Assembly (NCBI GenBank): GCA_021234155.1
Contig: JAJEKV010000017.1
Span: 611,467 to 675,466 of the forward strand
From: Isoetes taiwanensis
Taxonomy: Eukaryota; Streptophyta; Lycopodiopsida; Isoetales; Isoetaceae
Length of the DNA: 64,000 bases
Direction: 5' to 3'
Part shown: piece by piece, positions 22,867 to 34,625 of the stretch
How the letters are laid out: each line of letters starts with the position of its first letter
How positions within the stretch are numbered: the stretch's first letter is position 1
Program-made: the position numbers and the translations under genes
The notes under the pieces: model-generated
Seen by the model: the letters and a program-made list of their open reading frames with translations, nothing else
Told to the model about the DNA's origin: nothing
Database searches by the model: none

Positions 22867-23865
22867 GAACTCGCTCTATTTTTGCATTATAAAAATAGCT
22901 AAAAAGTTCTTTGCCGGTCTCAAAGAAATATTTTACCATTTGCATGTAGAAGAATTGAACATTTTGCACGATACACAAGTCCCTTTCCAATGCAATGGTA
23001 TTGGCCCTAAATCATCATCGTTGAAGCTCCTAGATTGGGGCCAAATTGCATATCGAGTAAACGTTTTTTTTTTCGGACTCAATTCATGATATAGAAGTGC
23101 CAATAGTAGTTTGTAATTTTATCCTTGCTGTGTATCTAGAAGGCCTATTATCACATCCTTGCCATGCTTTGCTATGTTGTTATTAGCTTCTAGATCGGGG
23201 CGACGGTATATTTCTTTACTACCTATTTCCTTAGCTATAGATCACATGCTTTTGCTTTGTATGTGCATATTTGTTGAGGTTTCTATGGCTAATTCAACTA
23301 ACAAAAGAGTAATTTTCGAAATAGTGCAAATGATGTAGTGTGGTTCTTGCATTACGGTTCAATGCAAGTAAACTAATTTGTTTCCTCTTCGGTTTTGTTA
23401 TCCTTCTTATTTCCAATCTAAACAGATTACCAAATTAAGCGGAGTGTTGCATCACTCCCGTTTCAAAGATTTCAAAAAAAACACGGGATTTAAAAATGAT
23501 CATTTTCAAAAGAAGTTGGGGATTTCAAGTGAAACAAAATATTTTATCGTGCATTTTGGGCTCTTTTGAAGTGATAATCTTGCATTTGTAGAAAAGAGCA
23601 CTTGAAATGGCAAAATTCGGACATTAATACACCAGGAATATTACTAGAATTCGAGGACATCCAAAAAACGTAAAAATAAAAAAAAAATTGTATTAATTTT
23701 TTTCTGTACATCAAATATGGCATTATTTTATAGCCAATAGTAAATAATTTAGCCAAAACTAACTCAGAGGTTTAAATCGAAGTCCTCGATTGGTTGGTTT
23801 GCTTTCGTCTCACCTTTTCTATCTCTCGGTTTGCTCCTTTGTCCTTTGTCTTATCTTTGTTGGTG
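22867..23865. other. AT-rich region without recognised features
   Basis: Nothing codes convincingly here. This segment should contain the left end of element B, but no inverted repeat matching its right side (54.3-54.8 kb) could be found by eye. Confidence 0.4.
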
Positions 23866-25164
23866 TCAATAGTCTCTTGAGGGAATAGTAGCTAGAGCTA
23901 CTTCTTTGAGCTCTGCAAAGGTAGCTTCATCTTCCAGAGAGCTTGTGAAAGGAGGTTGTATCTCAGAAGATGTCATTTTGGCAAAATCTGATGATGATTT
24001 GGCTCCCAACTCTTGATTTTCATCTGGTAGAGTTGGTAGAGCAGACAACCGCATCTTAATAAAGTCTGAGACTCTCTATCAATGTCAACAAAGAACACAA
24101 TTACGGCCCTTTTAAGTGCACATGCTATTGTTGTACCGAGCCGGAGAAAGCATCTAGGACCCAATCTCACGGGCGTGAAAACATATCGAATATGGTTAAT
24201 TAGCTTCGTGGCTTCCGGTAATGATTCTAATTTTGCCTTGTGCACTTGGGTCCTGAAGACTTCAGACATCTTTGGGAACTCTAGGACATTAGAAAAATTT
24301 TGGCAGGCTGCTGTGTTAAAGTGCTTCATGGTACGCTTCCCGTCGAAACTCCAGTAAGCTACATGGAGATACTCAACCTTGCTCGGCGACCTCGGTCCTC
24401 CACCATGGTAGTTGATATTAGTTTTGTACCGCAAGATCGTATTCGGAATAGTAAGTACGTATTCGGAATAGAAGAATGACTCAAAACTTGAAAGAAAGAA
24501 CGTTCAAGCCCTTTTCGAGATTTGAAGACTCACGGACCATATTTTCATAACCGGCTTGCACGGAGAACCGAAGTGGTTCTTGAAAGTAGCTTCCACAAGT
24601 CCGGATTGCATCTTTGAGTGGAACACAACAAGGCGTCGGTGTTTTCTTTGTGGTAACACCTTAATTAAGGTCGGCGAAAGCATTAAATTCGAGTTTTTGA
24701 ATGGCTGATCGTCGTGGCGGCTATCCTTCTTTGAACCCATACCGGCAAGTACGCTATGACCAATGTAAAATCTTGTGGCTTTATACTTCCGACCAACTTA
24801 GTGCAAAAGTCCCCATGAGCGATAGAATAAAAGTTATTTTGATCAAACATGGAAAACCTCTCGTAGTCGGCGGCTCAACATCAACAATACGCCTATCCAG
24901 AGTCCTCTCTTCTCTGGCGGTCCTTACCAGTGCATAAAACCTCTCCTCGGTAGGTCCTTGTTCTTCTTCTTGCTCTTGTTAGTAAAAGATGTTAGGCGGG
25001 CATCACAAAAGAAAAACATTAAAAAGCGAGGGGAAAAAGCGTACCCGACCTTCAAATTTTGGAGCGTATTGGATAATACGCTCGTCGGAAGTTGCTATGG
25101 GATACAGCTCTTTACATCTGTCCCAGCTGTCTACGTTCAACTGCACGTAATAACATTTTTCTGG
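23866..25164 (-). pseudogene. element B methyltransferase-like gene, 3' part
   Basis: Exon 25164-25045 (acceptor CCAG, donor GTACGC) encodes VQLNVDSWDRCKELYP...SDERIIQYAPKF, matching VHLNCDNWEKVRELYP...SDEKINQYATNF in element A. The next block (about 24940-24500) includes FTLVIAYLPVW where A has YSLCIADIPYEF, so the catalytic Asp and Tyr are changed. It also has RRLVVFHSKM. The last block (24434-23866) has HVAYWSFDGKRT, HFNTAACQNFSN, PEATKLIN, LGTTIACAL and VDIDRESQT, then a C-terminal tail ending at 23866-23868. The GTT of the AdoMet loop survives but its upstream half is scrambled. Stops and frameshifts are frequent, so it is a pseudogene. Confidence 0.55.
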
Positions 25165-25236
25165 CTGGAAGTCAAGAACAATTAAACAAGGTGAGTGTTG
25201 TTTTCTGGAAAACGAAAGCAAGAAGAAAAAGCCACA

Positions 25237-25490
25237 GTGTATTCCGGAATACCCTTTGTCTTACAAGCCAAAAGCAAAAGTGTATTCCGGAATACACCTC
25301 TGCTTTACGTTTGAAGCAAAAGTGTATTCCGGAATACACTTTTGCTTTACGTTCAAAGCAAAAGTGTATTCCGGAATACAATTTTGCTTTGTATTCCGGA
25401 ATACACTTTTGCTTTGGCTTGTAAGCCAAAGTGTATTCTGGAATACACATTGGACTACCCACAGAAGCCAAAGTGTATTCCGGAATACAC
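25237..25490. repeat. palindrome array of element B in a methyltransferase intron (42-bp period)
   Basis: Seven copies or partial copies of GTGTATTCCGGAATACAC start at about 25237, 25280, 25322, 25364, 25390, 25431 and 25473. Most intervals are 41-43 bp. The spacers are themselves near-palindromic (GCTTTACGTTTGAAGC type). The array lies between the exons at 25558-25646 and 25164-25045, an intron that in element A is only about 65 bp and has no palindrome. Confidence 0.85.
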
Positions 25491-25557
25491 CTTGGCTTCC
25501 CTAAAAACATTTCTTGCTACGGAAGGAAAATTTAAATGAAAGTTCTGTCGTTCTTAC

Positions 25558-25646
25558 TTGTGCAGTTCCTTGGACATCTCTTCGAGCATAAACTCTTTAT
25601 CAACGACCTTCTGCAATAGCCTTTCTAGTATGTCCATGTCTGTAAA
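25558..25646 (-). pseudogene. element B methyltransferase-like gene, exon fragment left of the LTR element
   Basis: It encodes DMDILERLLQKVVDKEFMLE, matching NVDKVCEVLQKVVDKQFTLE in element A (12840-12900), and ends at a GTAAG donor in the same position as in A. Its 5' part lies at 32131-32198 on the far side of the LTR retrotransposon, so the insertion is within an exon. Confidence 0.7.
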
Positions 25647-28141
25647 TGTAATGGTCCTGGGAAGTTAAGGACCCGTATTGTACAAGTATTTGTACATAAT
25701 CCACAAAAGCAAACTATAAAAAGAAAAATTGTAGAAGAGGGCTTTTGTTGGTAGTACGTGAGGAGAACGGTTTTCAAGATTGTGGGGCTGAGGAGACACA
25801 GAGAAGGCAGGAGCTTGGCAATAGCATCAAGAACTGCATCGATCTATTCTATCAGGTGGGGTTTTGGATTTTGTGGATTCAAGTTGTAGTTGCATAGGCT
25901 GCCAAGAATCAATTTGTATATGCTTTTGGATGATAGATTTCCTTTATGATTAGCTATGATTGGAATTGCCGAGGCTCTGGTAAAGCCTGCGAGGCGAAAT
26001 TGAATATGCAGGAATTTCAGAATTAATTGAGGTGTTCAAAGAGCAACATGATAGAAGTTACAGGGCTTAAGGCAAGCTTGAAAGGTAGGTTGAATTCGTT
26101 CTCAAGCTTAACCCAGATAAATAGAAGAAAGGCGCATGATAAAAAAGGGTGTCTGAGTTGCCGCATCAAGGCCTCGTGAGGTGTACAGGAATGGTTTTGC
26201 TCCACCGGAACTTTGCTGGCAAACAGTGGATCCTATATCTAAATCACACTAGAATTGCATGATAGAGGCCGATTTGTGCCTTAGAAGGGATGATCTGCCC
26301 TAAACGCAGTGAATCGAGGAAAAAGAGGCATCTTGAGTCAAGCCAAACCGGGCTGGAAAATAAAACCGCTCTTAGGGGAGCCAAAGTGGGGATTTCAATG
26401 CCGAGTGGGTTCCGAAGGGGCGATCTGGCCTCAGAGCTCCCCGGCCATGCCTAATCCAAGCAGCCGTTCCCCTAAACCCAATGCAAAGGCAGGAAGTTTA
26501 GACCCATTTACTGGGTCTCTGAAATTTAGTAATAAAGTAAATGTTATTGAGTTGTTGCTATGTTTGTTTCTTTGTTCGTGTCAAGGAATTAGTTCATGCA
26601 AAATAAGGAGTTAAAAAGAAGTTGATGCAAGGGAAAACATGAAGTAGACAGGTTGAGTTGTGCTTGGGTTGAGTGCAGATCATCAGCGGATAAGCCCACT
26701 TTGTGTAAGAAGAGATGTGTAAAACTTTGCGTTCTTTCAAGAATAACATGTTAGGAATGAATAAATGCTTGAATTTATAATTAGATAACTAAGTAATTGC
26801 GACGGCTTGCTCCTAGAGATGGGGCTTGCTTGGGAGCCGCTGACGAAGTTCCAGGCGATTCTTGGTCGAGGGGGACCCCATGGATTTCTAAGCGAGGAAA
26901 AGCGTAAGTTGGAGGGCCCAGTTTGAATGCACAATTAATTCATTAGCTAAGAAGTGGAACTTTAAATATTAAAACCTTGAAACTATACCTAAGGGAGCTT
27001 AAGTAAATAATATGGCGAAGTGAGTACTGCATCAACCTTACAGGGGTGGTTTGAGTACGCTACATCAACATTTGAGTTGTCATTATGGTTTTCATCACCG
27101 ATCTAGCTACCTCGGCATGGTTGGGTTGTATGGGCAACCTCGAAAGGCTAAGAGTATGACCTAGGCACATTTATAATAAATTTCTTAATGAACACACATG
27201 TTATGGTTTTTGCATTGTTCCACTGTTGTTCTTGTGATATTATGTTATGTACTTGGAACCTCCGGGGTCGGACTTCCAGGTTCGGTGGCCTGGATAGTTC
27301 CGGCATTCTCATGTCATCGTGTTCTTTGTATCTATGCTCTGCAGGACACCGGGCGGCCTCCTCACGGCGTAGCTTCCGGTGAGGTTGTACGTCAACTCCT
27401 CGTGACTCCATGGTAAGAGGTCCTCCAGCGGGAGCGCGTGGTCGAAGGGTATCGCGATACTGAGGTTCACCCCACCAACTCCGCCAACGGGGCTCGGAAT
27501 GTGAGTGGCCGGGCATTTTCTCGCTAATGTGGCCTGCATGTAGGTCATTTGAGCTTCCCATTGTCCCGGAGCTTTGTTATGTTGTTTTGGTACTTTGGCT
27601 TTGTGTTCTTTGCTCGGACTCTTATGATATTTCTTTTGTTGTCATTGTTAGCACCGCACCATAGTCTCTTGTATATTTGGAATTGTTCATGTGTATGTTA
27701 TCCAAGATGTCGAGTGTTCCTATGTACGCAAAGATGATTCTGGGATCCCCACTTAGTCACGAGGACTAACCCCTGAGTGAGTGCATGTGCAAAGGAACCG
27801 CAAGGTGGGCCAAGGCGATGGTGGCAATGTGGCGGGAATCGTGCTTGAATTCTAGAGCTAGCAGTTTGTTGATTTGCTCGGTATTGTTGTACATGGATAT
27901 TGATAACACATTGTGAATATTTGAGCTATTGATTTGCTCAGTTAGAACTTGGAATATAAAAGCTTATGAATGAATATGTTGAATGCATGAACCAGGGTTG
28001 TTTGTTGAGCCTAAACTGTGGATTTAATTTGCAAAGGAAGATTTAATTCTTCCCTAAATTCACCTGTGCATAAATCTAGTTGTAAGTCGAGACAAGATCC
28101 CGAAGTTGCCGGGAGGGTCAACTTCGGCGTGCTCGGCCACA
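25647..28141 (+). repeat. 5' LTR
   Basis: It is nearly identical to 29648-32130 in AT-rich stretches (for example the first 330 bp differ at about one base). It shows clustered substitutions and indels at particular C/G-containing words around 25980, 26120-26180, 26290-26430, 26820-26900 and 27250-27510. Confidence 0.88.
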
Positions 28142-28160
28142 ATTGGTATCGTGAGGCGTG
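28142..28160 (+). promoter_or_regulatory. primer binding site (initiator-tRNA-Met type), altered
   Basis: The sequence after the LTR reads ATTGGTATCGTGAGG. The usual plant site is TGGTATCAGAGC, which is intact in the second copy of this family (minus strand, near 55005). Here CAGAG is replaced by CGTGAG. Confidence 0.65.
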
Positions 28161-28249
28161 TTGGATCTTAGTGGGAGTTGAGAATGGTTCATGCTCTTGA
28201 AGTGGGTTGGTAATGTTTCCATTGTCTATGTGCAGACTAGTAAGAGATC

Positions 28250-29543
28250 ATGGATGCTGGTGGTGCTAGTAGTGCAGGGGGAGATGGAGCCGATGGAGCT
28301 CCAGATGTAACTAGTATCCTGCAAGCTATTCAAAGAAGCCTTGCGCCAGAAAGTGCATCGTGATCAAAAAAGAGTGAGGCTGAGAAAGCTATTGATAAGG
28401 TGTTAAAGGACGAGAAGTGTTCACAGGTGAGAATATAACAGGGGATGATGCTGATGCCTGGCTCCGTGGGGTAGAGTTCTATTTTGATTTGATCAAAGCC
28501 GAGGATTCTGTGAAGGCTCTGCTTGCTCAGGCAATGTTAGGAGGCTTTGCAAGAGTTTGGTGGGAGACATGCCTGATTGATCTAGGGAAGACTTTAGTAC
28601 AGGCTACATGAGCTGATTTTAAGACCGCTTTTGAGGGTCATTTCACACCTCCAGGGTACAAGGTTGAGAAGATGAACGAGTTCTTTGATTGTATACAGAC
28701 TGGCACCGTAGCAGATTACAATGAAAGATTTAGAAGATTCCAACATTGTCCTACTATGGATAAAGTCAAGTTGTGTTCTAGATTTGTGAAGGGCCTTCAT
28801 GTGGATATCAAGAGTACGATGTCAAGAGTACGATGTCAGGAGTTGCTTATAAAGACCTTGAGGAGGTTGTTCGGATTGCCAAAAGCCGAGAAACAGATTT
28901 GGCAGAAAAAGCTGCATTAGACACCCAAAGGAAGAGGCAGGCACCTTCCTCTTGGCCAGTTGAGAGTTCGTATGGCCGAAGACGATCATTCCGAGGGGAG
29001 CCATCTGCTAGTCCATCTGTGGAGGTTCAGAGCAACAATATGAGGGACCGGGCAAGTAGCAGTCAGATTGAAGGTAGTAAGTTACCCCCATGGCTCACTG
29101 ACGAGGAAAGGCAGCGGTGCTTTGAAGAGGGACGTTGTTTCCATTGTAGGGGAATAGAGCACACAAGAAACAATTGCCCAATATTTGGCAACATTGAGGG
29201 ACGTAGCTCCTCAATGCCCATGGATTCACAACAGCTAAATAGAAGTGCCATGGGAGCAGAACGATCCAATCGATATCCAAATGCTGGTAGGGGCAGAGGC
29301 CGTGGAGAACCTCGATGGAATCAAAGGGAGCGCCAACCCGAAGAAAGATGGGGTACAGATGATAGAACCATTGAGCGAAGGCAGCCGAGTGGTGAAGCTA
29401 GAGCTGCCGCAGTGATGGATCTTCCGCAACACCAAATGGTTGTGTACGCCGCCGAAGCTCCACGTGATGGAGCTCAAGGAGCTTCTGTAGTGCAGATTCC
29501 AGGTAAGGTTCAGGATGGTTTTGCTTTTGTTTCATTGTTGTAG
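28250..29543 (+). pseudogene. retrotransposon gag polyprotein, broken
   Basis: It starts at ATG 28250 with MDAGGASSAGGDGADG. A capsid-like region follows: GDDADAWLRGVEFYFDL, ARVWWE, YNERFRRFQH, then VRIAKSRETDLAEKAALD after a short local duplication near 28815-28835 that changes the frame. The nucleocapsid has one zinc knuckle, CFHCRGIEHTRNNCP (C-x2-C-x4-H-x4-C, about 29132-29175), followed by an Arg/Gly-rich tail. In-frame stops lie near 28360, 28436 and 28610. A complete gag would be about 430 residues. Some breaks may be sequencing error, since the first stop sits in a CGTGA word of the kind that differs systematically between the LTRs. Confidence 0.78.
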
Positions 29544-29647
29544 CAGTCTGTGTATCTGCTTTAGATTGCTAGTGCAAATTGTCAGTAAGCATGACAGCTC
29601 CTAGGATCGACCCATGAGGACATGGGTTAAATTTTAGAAGGGGAGAA

Positions 29648-32130
29648 TGTAATGGTCCTGGGAAGTTAAGGACCCGTATTGTACAAGTATTTGTACATAA
29701 TCCACAAAAGCAAACTATAAAAAGAAAAATTGTAGAAGAGGGCTTTTGTTGGTAGTACGTGAGGAGAACGGTTTTCAAGATTGTGGGGCTGAGGAGACAC
29801 AGAGAAGGCAGGAGCTTGGCAATAGCATCAAGAACTGCATCGATCTATTCTATCAGGTGGGGTTTTGGATTTTGTGGATTCAAGTTGTAGTTGCATAGGC
29901 TGCCAAGAATCAATTTGTACATGCTTTTGGATGATAGATTTCCTTTATGATTAGCTATGATTGGAATTGCCGAGGCTCGTAAAAGCTCGCGAGGCTTAAA
30001 TTGAATATGCAGGAATTTCAGAATTAATTGAGGTGTTCAAAGAGCAACATGATAGAAGTTACAGGGCTTAAGGCAAGCTTGAAAGGTAGGTTGAATTCGT
30101 TCTCAAGCTTAACCCAGATAAATAGAAGAAAGGCAGACAGATAAAAAGGGTGTCGGAGTTGCTGCATCAAGGCCTCAGAGGTGTACAGGAATGGTTTTGC
30201 TCCACCGGAACTTTGCTGGCAAACAGTGGATCCTATATCTAAATCACACTAGAATTGCATGATAGAGGCCGATTTGTGCCTTAGAAGGGATGATCTGCCC
30301 TAAACGCAGAAGGAATCGAGGAGGAAAAAAGAGGCATCTTGAGCCGCCAAACCGGGCCCGGAGGGGGCGAAACCGCTCTTTAGGGAGCAGGCGGGGGGAT
30401 TTCAATGCCGAGGCCGGGTTACGAAGGGGCGATCTGGCCTCGGAGCTCCGGCCATGCCTAATCCGCAGGCCGTTCCCCTAAACCCTCAATGTGGTAAAGG
30501 AAGTTTAGACCCATTTCTGGGTCTACGAAATTTAGTAATAAAGTAAATGTTATTGAGTTGTTGCTATGTTTGTTTCTTTGTTCGTGTCAAGGAATTAGTT
30601 CATGCAAAATAAGGAGTTAAAAAGAAGTTGATGCAAGGGAAAACATGAAGTAGACAGGTTGAGTTGTGCTTGGGTTGAGTGCAGATCATCAGCGGGATAA
30701 GCCCACGCAGGTAAGAAGAGATGTGTAAAACTTGCGTTGCTGAAGAATAACATGTTAGGAATGAATAAATGCTTGAATTTATAATTAGATAACTAAGTAA
30801 TTGCGACGGCTTGCTCCTAGAGATGGGGCTTGCTTGGGAGCTGCTTGACGGAAGTTCCAGGCAGTTGCGGTCAGGGGACCCCATGGATTTCTAAGCAGGA
30901 AAAGCGTAAGTTGGAGGCGCCAGTTTGAATGCACAATTAATTCATTAGCTAAGAAGTGGAACTTTAAATATTAAAACCTTGAAACTATACCTAAGGGAGC
31001 TTAAGTAAATAATATGGCGAAGTGAGTACTGCATCAACCTTACAGGGGTGGTTTGAGTACGCTACATCAACATTTGAGTTGTCATTATGGTTTTCATCAC
31101 CGATCTAGCTACCTCGGCATGGTTAGGTTGTATGGGCAACCTCGACGAAGGCTAAGAGTATGACCTAGGCACATTTATAATAAATTTCTTAATGAACACA
31201 CATGTTATGGTTTTGCATTGTTCCAATCGTTGTTCTTGTGATATTATGTTATGTACTTGAACCTCCTGGTCGGACTTCCGTGTTGGGTGGCCCTGGATAG
31301 TTCCGGCATTCTCATGTCATCGTGTTCTTTGTATCTATGCTCGCGGACACCGGGCGTGGCCTCCTCACCGCGTAGCTTCCCCTGTGAGGTTGTACGATCA
31401 ACCCCGTGACTCCATGGTAAGAGGTCCTCCGGGCCGATGGTGGGAAGGGGTATGCGATACGAGGTTCACCCCACCAACTCCGCCGGGGCTCGGAATGTGA
31501 TTTGGGGGCATTTCTCGCTAAGGGCCCTGCATGTAGGCCGGGTGAGCTTCCCATTGTCCCGAGCTTTGTTATGTTGTTTTGGTACTTTGGCTTTGTGTTC
31601 TTTGCTCGACTCTTATGATATTTCTTTTGTTGTCATTGTCTAGCACCGCACCATAGTCTCTTGTATATTTGGAATTGTTCATGTGTATGTTATCCAAGAT
31701 GTCGAGTGTTCCTATGTACGCAGAAGAGCTCTAAGGATCCCCACTTAGTCACGAGGACTAACCCGGTGAGTGCATGTGCGCTGAACCCGTTAAGGTGGCG
31801 CAAAAGCCGATGGTGGCAATGTGGCCGAATCGTGCTTGAATTCTAGAGCTAGCGATTTCGTTGATTTGCTCAAGATTGTTGTACATGGATATTGATAACA
31901 CATTGTGAATATTTGAGCTATTGATTTGCTCAGTTAGAACTTGGAATATAAAAGCTTATGAATGAATATGTTGAATGCCCGAACCAGATTGCTTTGTTGA
32001 GCCTAAACCGTGGATTTAATTTGCAAAGGAAGATTTAATTCTTCACCTAAATTCACCCGTGCATAAATCTAGTTGTAAGTCGACAAGATCCCGAAGTTGC
32101 CCGGGAGGGTCAACTCTTCAGCTCGCCACA
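29648..32130 (+). repeat. 3' LTR
   Basis: It begins TGTAATGG directly after the purine tract at 29636-29647 and ends GCCACA at 32130, where the interrupted exon of element B resumes. No polyadenylation signal was assigned. Confidence 0.88.
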
Positions 32131-32198
32131 AGAAAGCCCCCGTGATTTCTCTCCGCATCGCGGATCGCCATTTCCTTCTTCTGACGCCGAACCTTTTT
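32131..32198 (-). pseudogene. element B methyltransferase-like exon fragment between the LTR element and the LINE insertion
   Basis: On the minus strand it reads RRQKKEMAIRDAERNHGGF, matching AKQKDMGIMAWREMQG in element A. It joins 42678-42762 upstream and 25646-25558 downstream. Its upstream edge abuts a poly(A) of about 25 bp (poly(T) on plus, to 32220). Confidence 0.55.
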
Positions 32199-33039
32199 CT
32201 TTTTTTTTTTTTTTTTTTTTAGCACACCAGCCCTACCGGCCCTACCTTTCTTGCAATTCTAAATTTATCCACGTGTAATTTCCATGTCATCAAAATCTGA
32301 TGTATTTTATTTTGCACCATCGATCTTGGCTTTGCAAATCTAAGGCCAGGGAAATTAGAAAATCTGCCAAAAATTGGCACGGAGATGGAAAGGGTCACGA
32401 AGTAACTTCCTTTTCTTTTTTCAAGCCTATTTGAAGCTCTGCCGAAGAGCTTTGGGCGTGGCCCCAGCACATTGTGTTCTAATGTTGTTCTGAACTTGGC
32501 TATCCCAGCTTCATGGCATGGCCTTGGCGATTCTGTATTATGGAAGTCCAGGGCAGATCATATTTGCTCCTTTGTTTAGGCTGTGTGCTGTGCGTGGAGC
32601 TTTGTGGCCATTCACGTGTTCCTGTTGTGCTCAGTGGTGAGTGGTTAGTCTTGCCTAATCTGTTGATGTTCAAGTGCAAGGATTTTAGGGCTCCATCTTC
32701 TCATCCAACGAAAGACCTCGTTTCTTCGACTGCAAATATACAACAAAAATGAGCAAATCAGGTTGCCGAAAACACAATGGATCTCGGCTACAAGCTCGTT
32801 TTAATCAGAGTGCTGAAACAAAATCCACGGCTATGGTGGCCATGGCTATAGAAACATGCTACGGCTCTCCCAGCCCCTTCCTTACGTCGGTTGCTTGCCC
32901 TGCAGACATGCAATATGTTCGGTACGTATCTTGTTGTTTCAGGGACTGCACTTCCCTAAAGAATACCACATTACTTCAGAAGGTGCAAGCAATATTTTTT
33001 TGCCATAACTCTTCTGCCACATATAACATGCCATCTCCT

Positions 33040-33480
33040 GTTCAACAGGTTGGCACAGAGGAAATTGCAACTTTCATTCTGTTATTCTTAGGAGCTGGAG
33101 CTAGCATGACCAATATATTGCCACATGATAGGATTACACCGTTTAGGGTGGCTGCAACAAATTGACTCGATGTGATGATGATGATTTATGCAAGTGAACA
33201 ATTTATCAGCAACCATTTCTGCAAGAAGTGCTCTTCAGTCTTTTGTGCTAGAACTCATCATCTCATCTATTCTCATGTTTGTCGTCTCTACAGTCTTTAT
33301 AGATATCAATGCTGTAAGCATCATATTGTTCGTTCTTCAACTTTTAATGTTTTTTAAATGGGTTTCCATGAAACTGTATCAAGCCTTTAGATTGAAGAGC
33401 TTGCTGGACTTGCAGTAGAAGGTACCGTGCTTCTCAATTCTATCATAATTTTCTCTGCCTCGCGCTGCTGCTGTAAATGA
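33040..33480 (+). pseudogene. NIP-type aquaporin gene remnant
   Basis: 33049-33130 reads VGTEEIATFILLFLGAGASMTN, like the first transmembrane helix of NIPs (AEFIGTFILLFAG). About 33197-33310 reads ARSALQSFVLELIISSILMFVVSTV-DINAV, like the helix-5 exon (F-LE-I-TF-LMFVV-AV-TD-RAV). It continues in another frame with EELAGLAVEGTVLLNSIIIFSAS (33390-33460), like GELAGIAVGATV-LN. Both NPA loops are absent and several frames are broken. It lies inside the segment attached to the LINE. Confidence 0.6.
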
Positions 33481-34307
33481 TGCTCTTTATGTGTGTGCTC
33501 TCACACTTCATATGGACATGTACATCTATATCTGTCTTCTATTCCTAGCGTCATAGAGTTTGTGTTTCTCATGCAATGGCTTAGCAAATGTCTTCATGCT
33601 TGGACGATAGTATTGTTTGGGCAATGTGAGAATGACAATTTTTTGCATGGTACATATTGCATCAAGTTGCAGAAAGGACAGCTTGCTTGTTGTGGCAACA
33701 GAATCTGCGAAAAGGCTGCATGTATTCCAGATTGCTATTATCTCTTGGAAAGGTTCCGAAGGAGGCTGCTCTACTATCTTCATAAAACTTAGAATTGTTG
33801 CCTTAACTTTTATTTGGTTACTGACATTGAGCAGCGAAATTTATTTAAGCTGTTAATGGTGTCGTATTGGAGAACTGTTCTCAAGTGTTAAAATGGCCAA
33901 TCATTTAGTGCACAATTGGAACACAAAAAAAGTAATTTATATATCTACATTGTTTACGGTGTAATTATTGTGCCTCTGCGACTGGTTATGCAGAGGCTTC
34001 GGAGAGGAGTTTGCAGCATATCGTTGGACAAAGTAAGTCTCTTTTCCAAATCATTTTTCTGACAGACAACCATGGCACTAAGAAACATGCATGCGACGTC
34101 ATACATAGATAGTTTAATGCATGGTGTTGTTTGAGAGGCATGCATCTCATTAGTTTTGGTAGTTTTTTCTAAGATGGAGTTTTTGGCATATCTTAGTATA
34201 CAGCACGAACGTGGGTAAATCCGAAGAAGTTCCCAATGAAGATGCAGTTTTATAGGGATCATTTCTTTAATATCAGTAAAGAAGGCTTTATTCTGCAGCC
34301 CAATGAT

Positions 34308-34625
34308 GAAGCATCTGCCAAACAAGCCTTCCAGGCAATATCCAGCCACCCTTCTGTTTCTTCTGGTATTTCACATGAAGGGCAGATTCTGGATGCTACT
34401 AGTGGCTTTCATGACACACAAAGCCACATAAATTGTTGTGATCTCATTATATGTGTTGACATGCACTGATAAAGCATCTGCCAGACAAGCCTTCCAGGCA
34501 ATATCCAGCCACCTTTTTGTTTCTTCTGGTATTTCACATGAAGAGCAGATTCTGGATGCTACTACTGGCTTTCATGACACACAAAGCCAAACATATTATG
34601 GTCTGCATTTTACATTCTGGAAGGA
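34308..34625. repeat. 160-bp tandem duplication
   Basis: Two copies, starting about 34308 and 34466, share GCATCTGCCA(A/G)ACAAGCCTT through GGCTTTCATGACACACAAAG with few mismatches. They may be a duplicated exon; no product is recognised. Confidence 0.8.

Larger units (their letters stand above)
25647..32130 (+). mobile_element. gag-only LTR retrotransposon with 2.5-kb LTRs (TR-GAG-like)
   Basis: Direct LTRs at 25647-28141 (2495 bp) and 29648-32130 (2483 bp) begin TGTAATGG and end CACA. A tRNA-iMet-like primer site follows the 5' LTR (TTGGTATC...), and a purine tract AGAAGGGGAGAA (29636-29647) precedes the 3' LTR. The internal 1.5 kb has only gag-like sequence with a CCHC knuckle and no protease, reverse transcriptase, RNase H or integrase. 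This matches the described TR-GAG class of non-autonomous plant elements. The flanking 5-mers are GTAAA and AGAAA, an imperfect target duplication. It interrupts an exon of the element B methyltransferase gene. Confidence 0.82.

Noticed and set aside
23400-23560. Left terminal repeat of element B
   Set aside because: A TTTCAAAGATTTC-like word vaguely resembles the AATCTTTGAAAGATTCC near the end of element A, but no inverted partner was found at the right side of B.
25237-25490. Regular repeats with about 42-bp period as a CRISPR array
   Set aside because: The repeats are perfect palindromes with near-palindromic, similar spacers in an intron of a plant mobile element; no cas genes.
28142-29647. 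A hidden pol gene in the LTR element
   Set aside because: No reverse transcriptase, RNase H, protease or integrase motif in any frame; there are only about 90 bp between the gag end and the purine tract.
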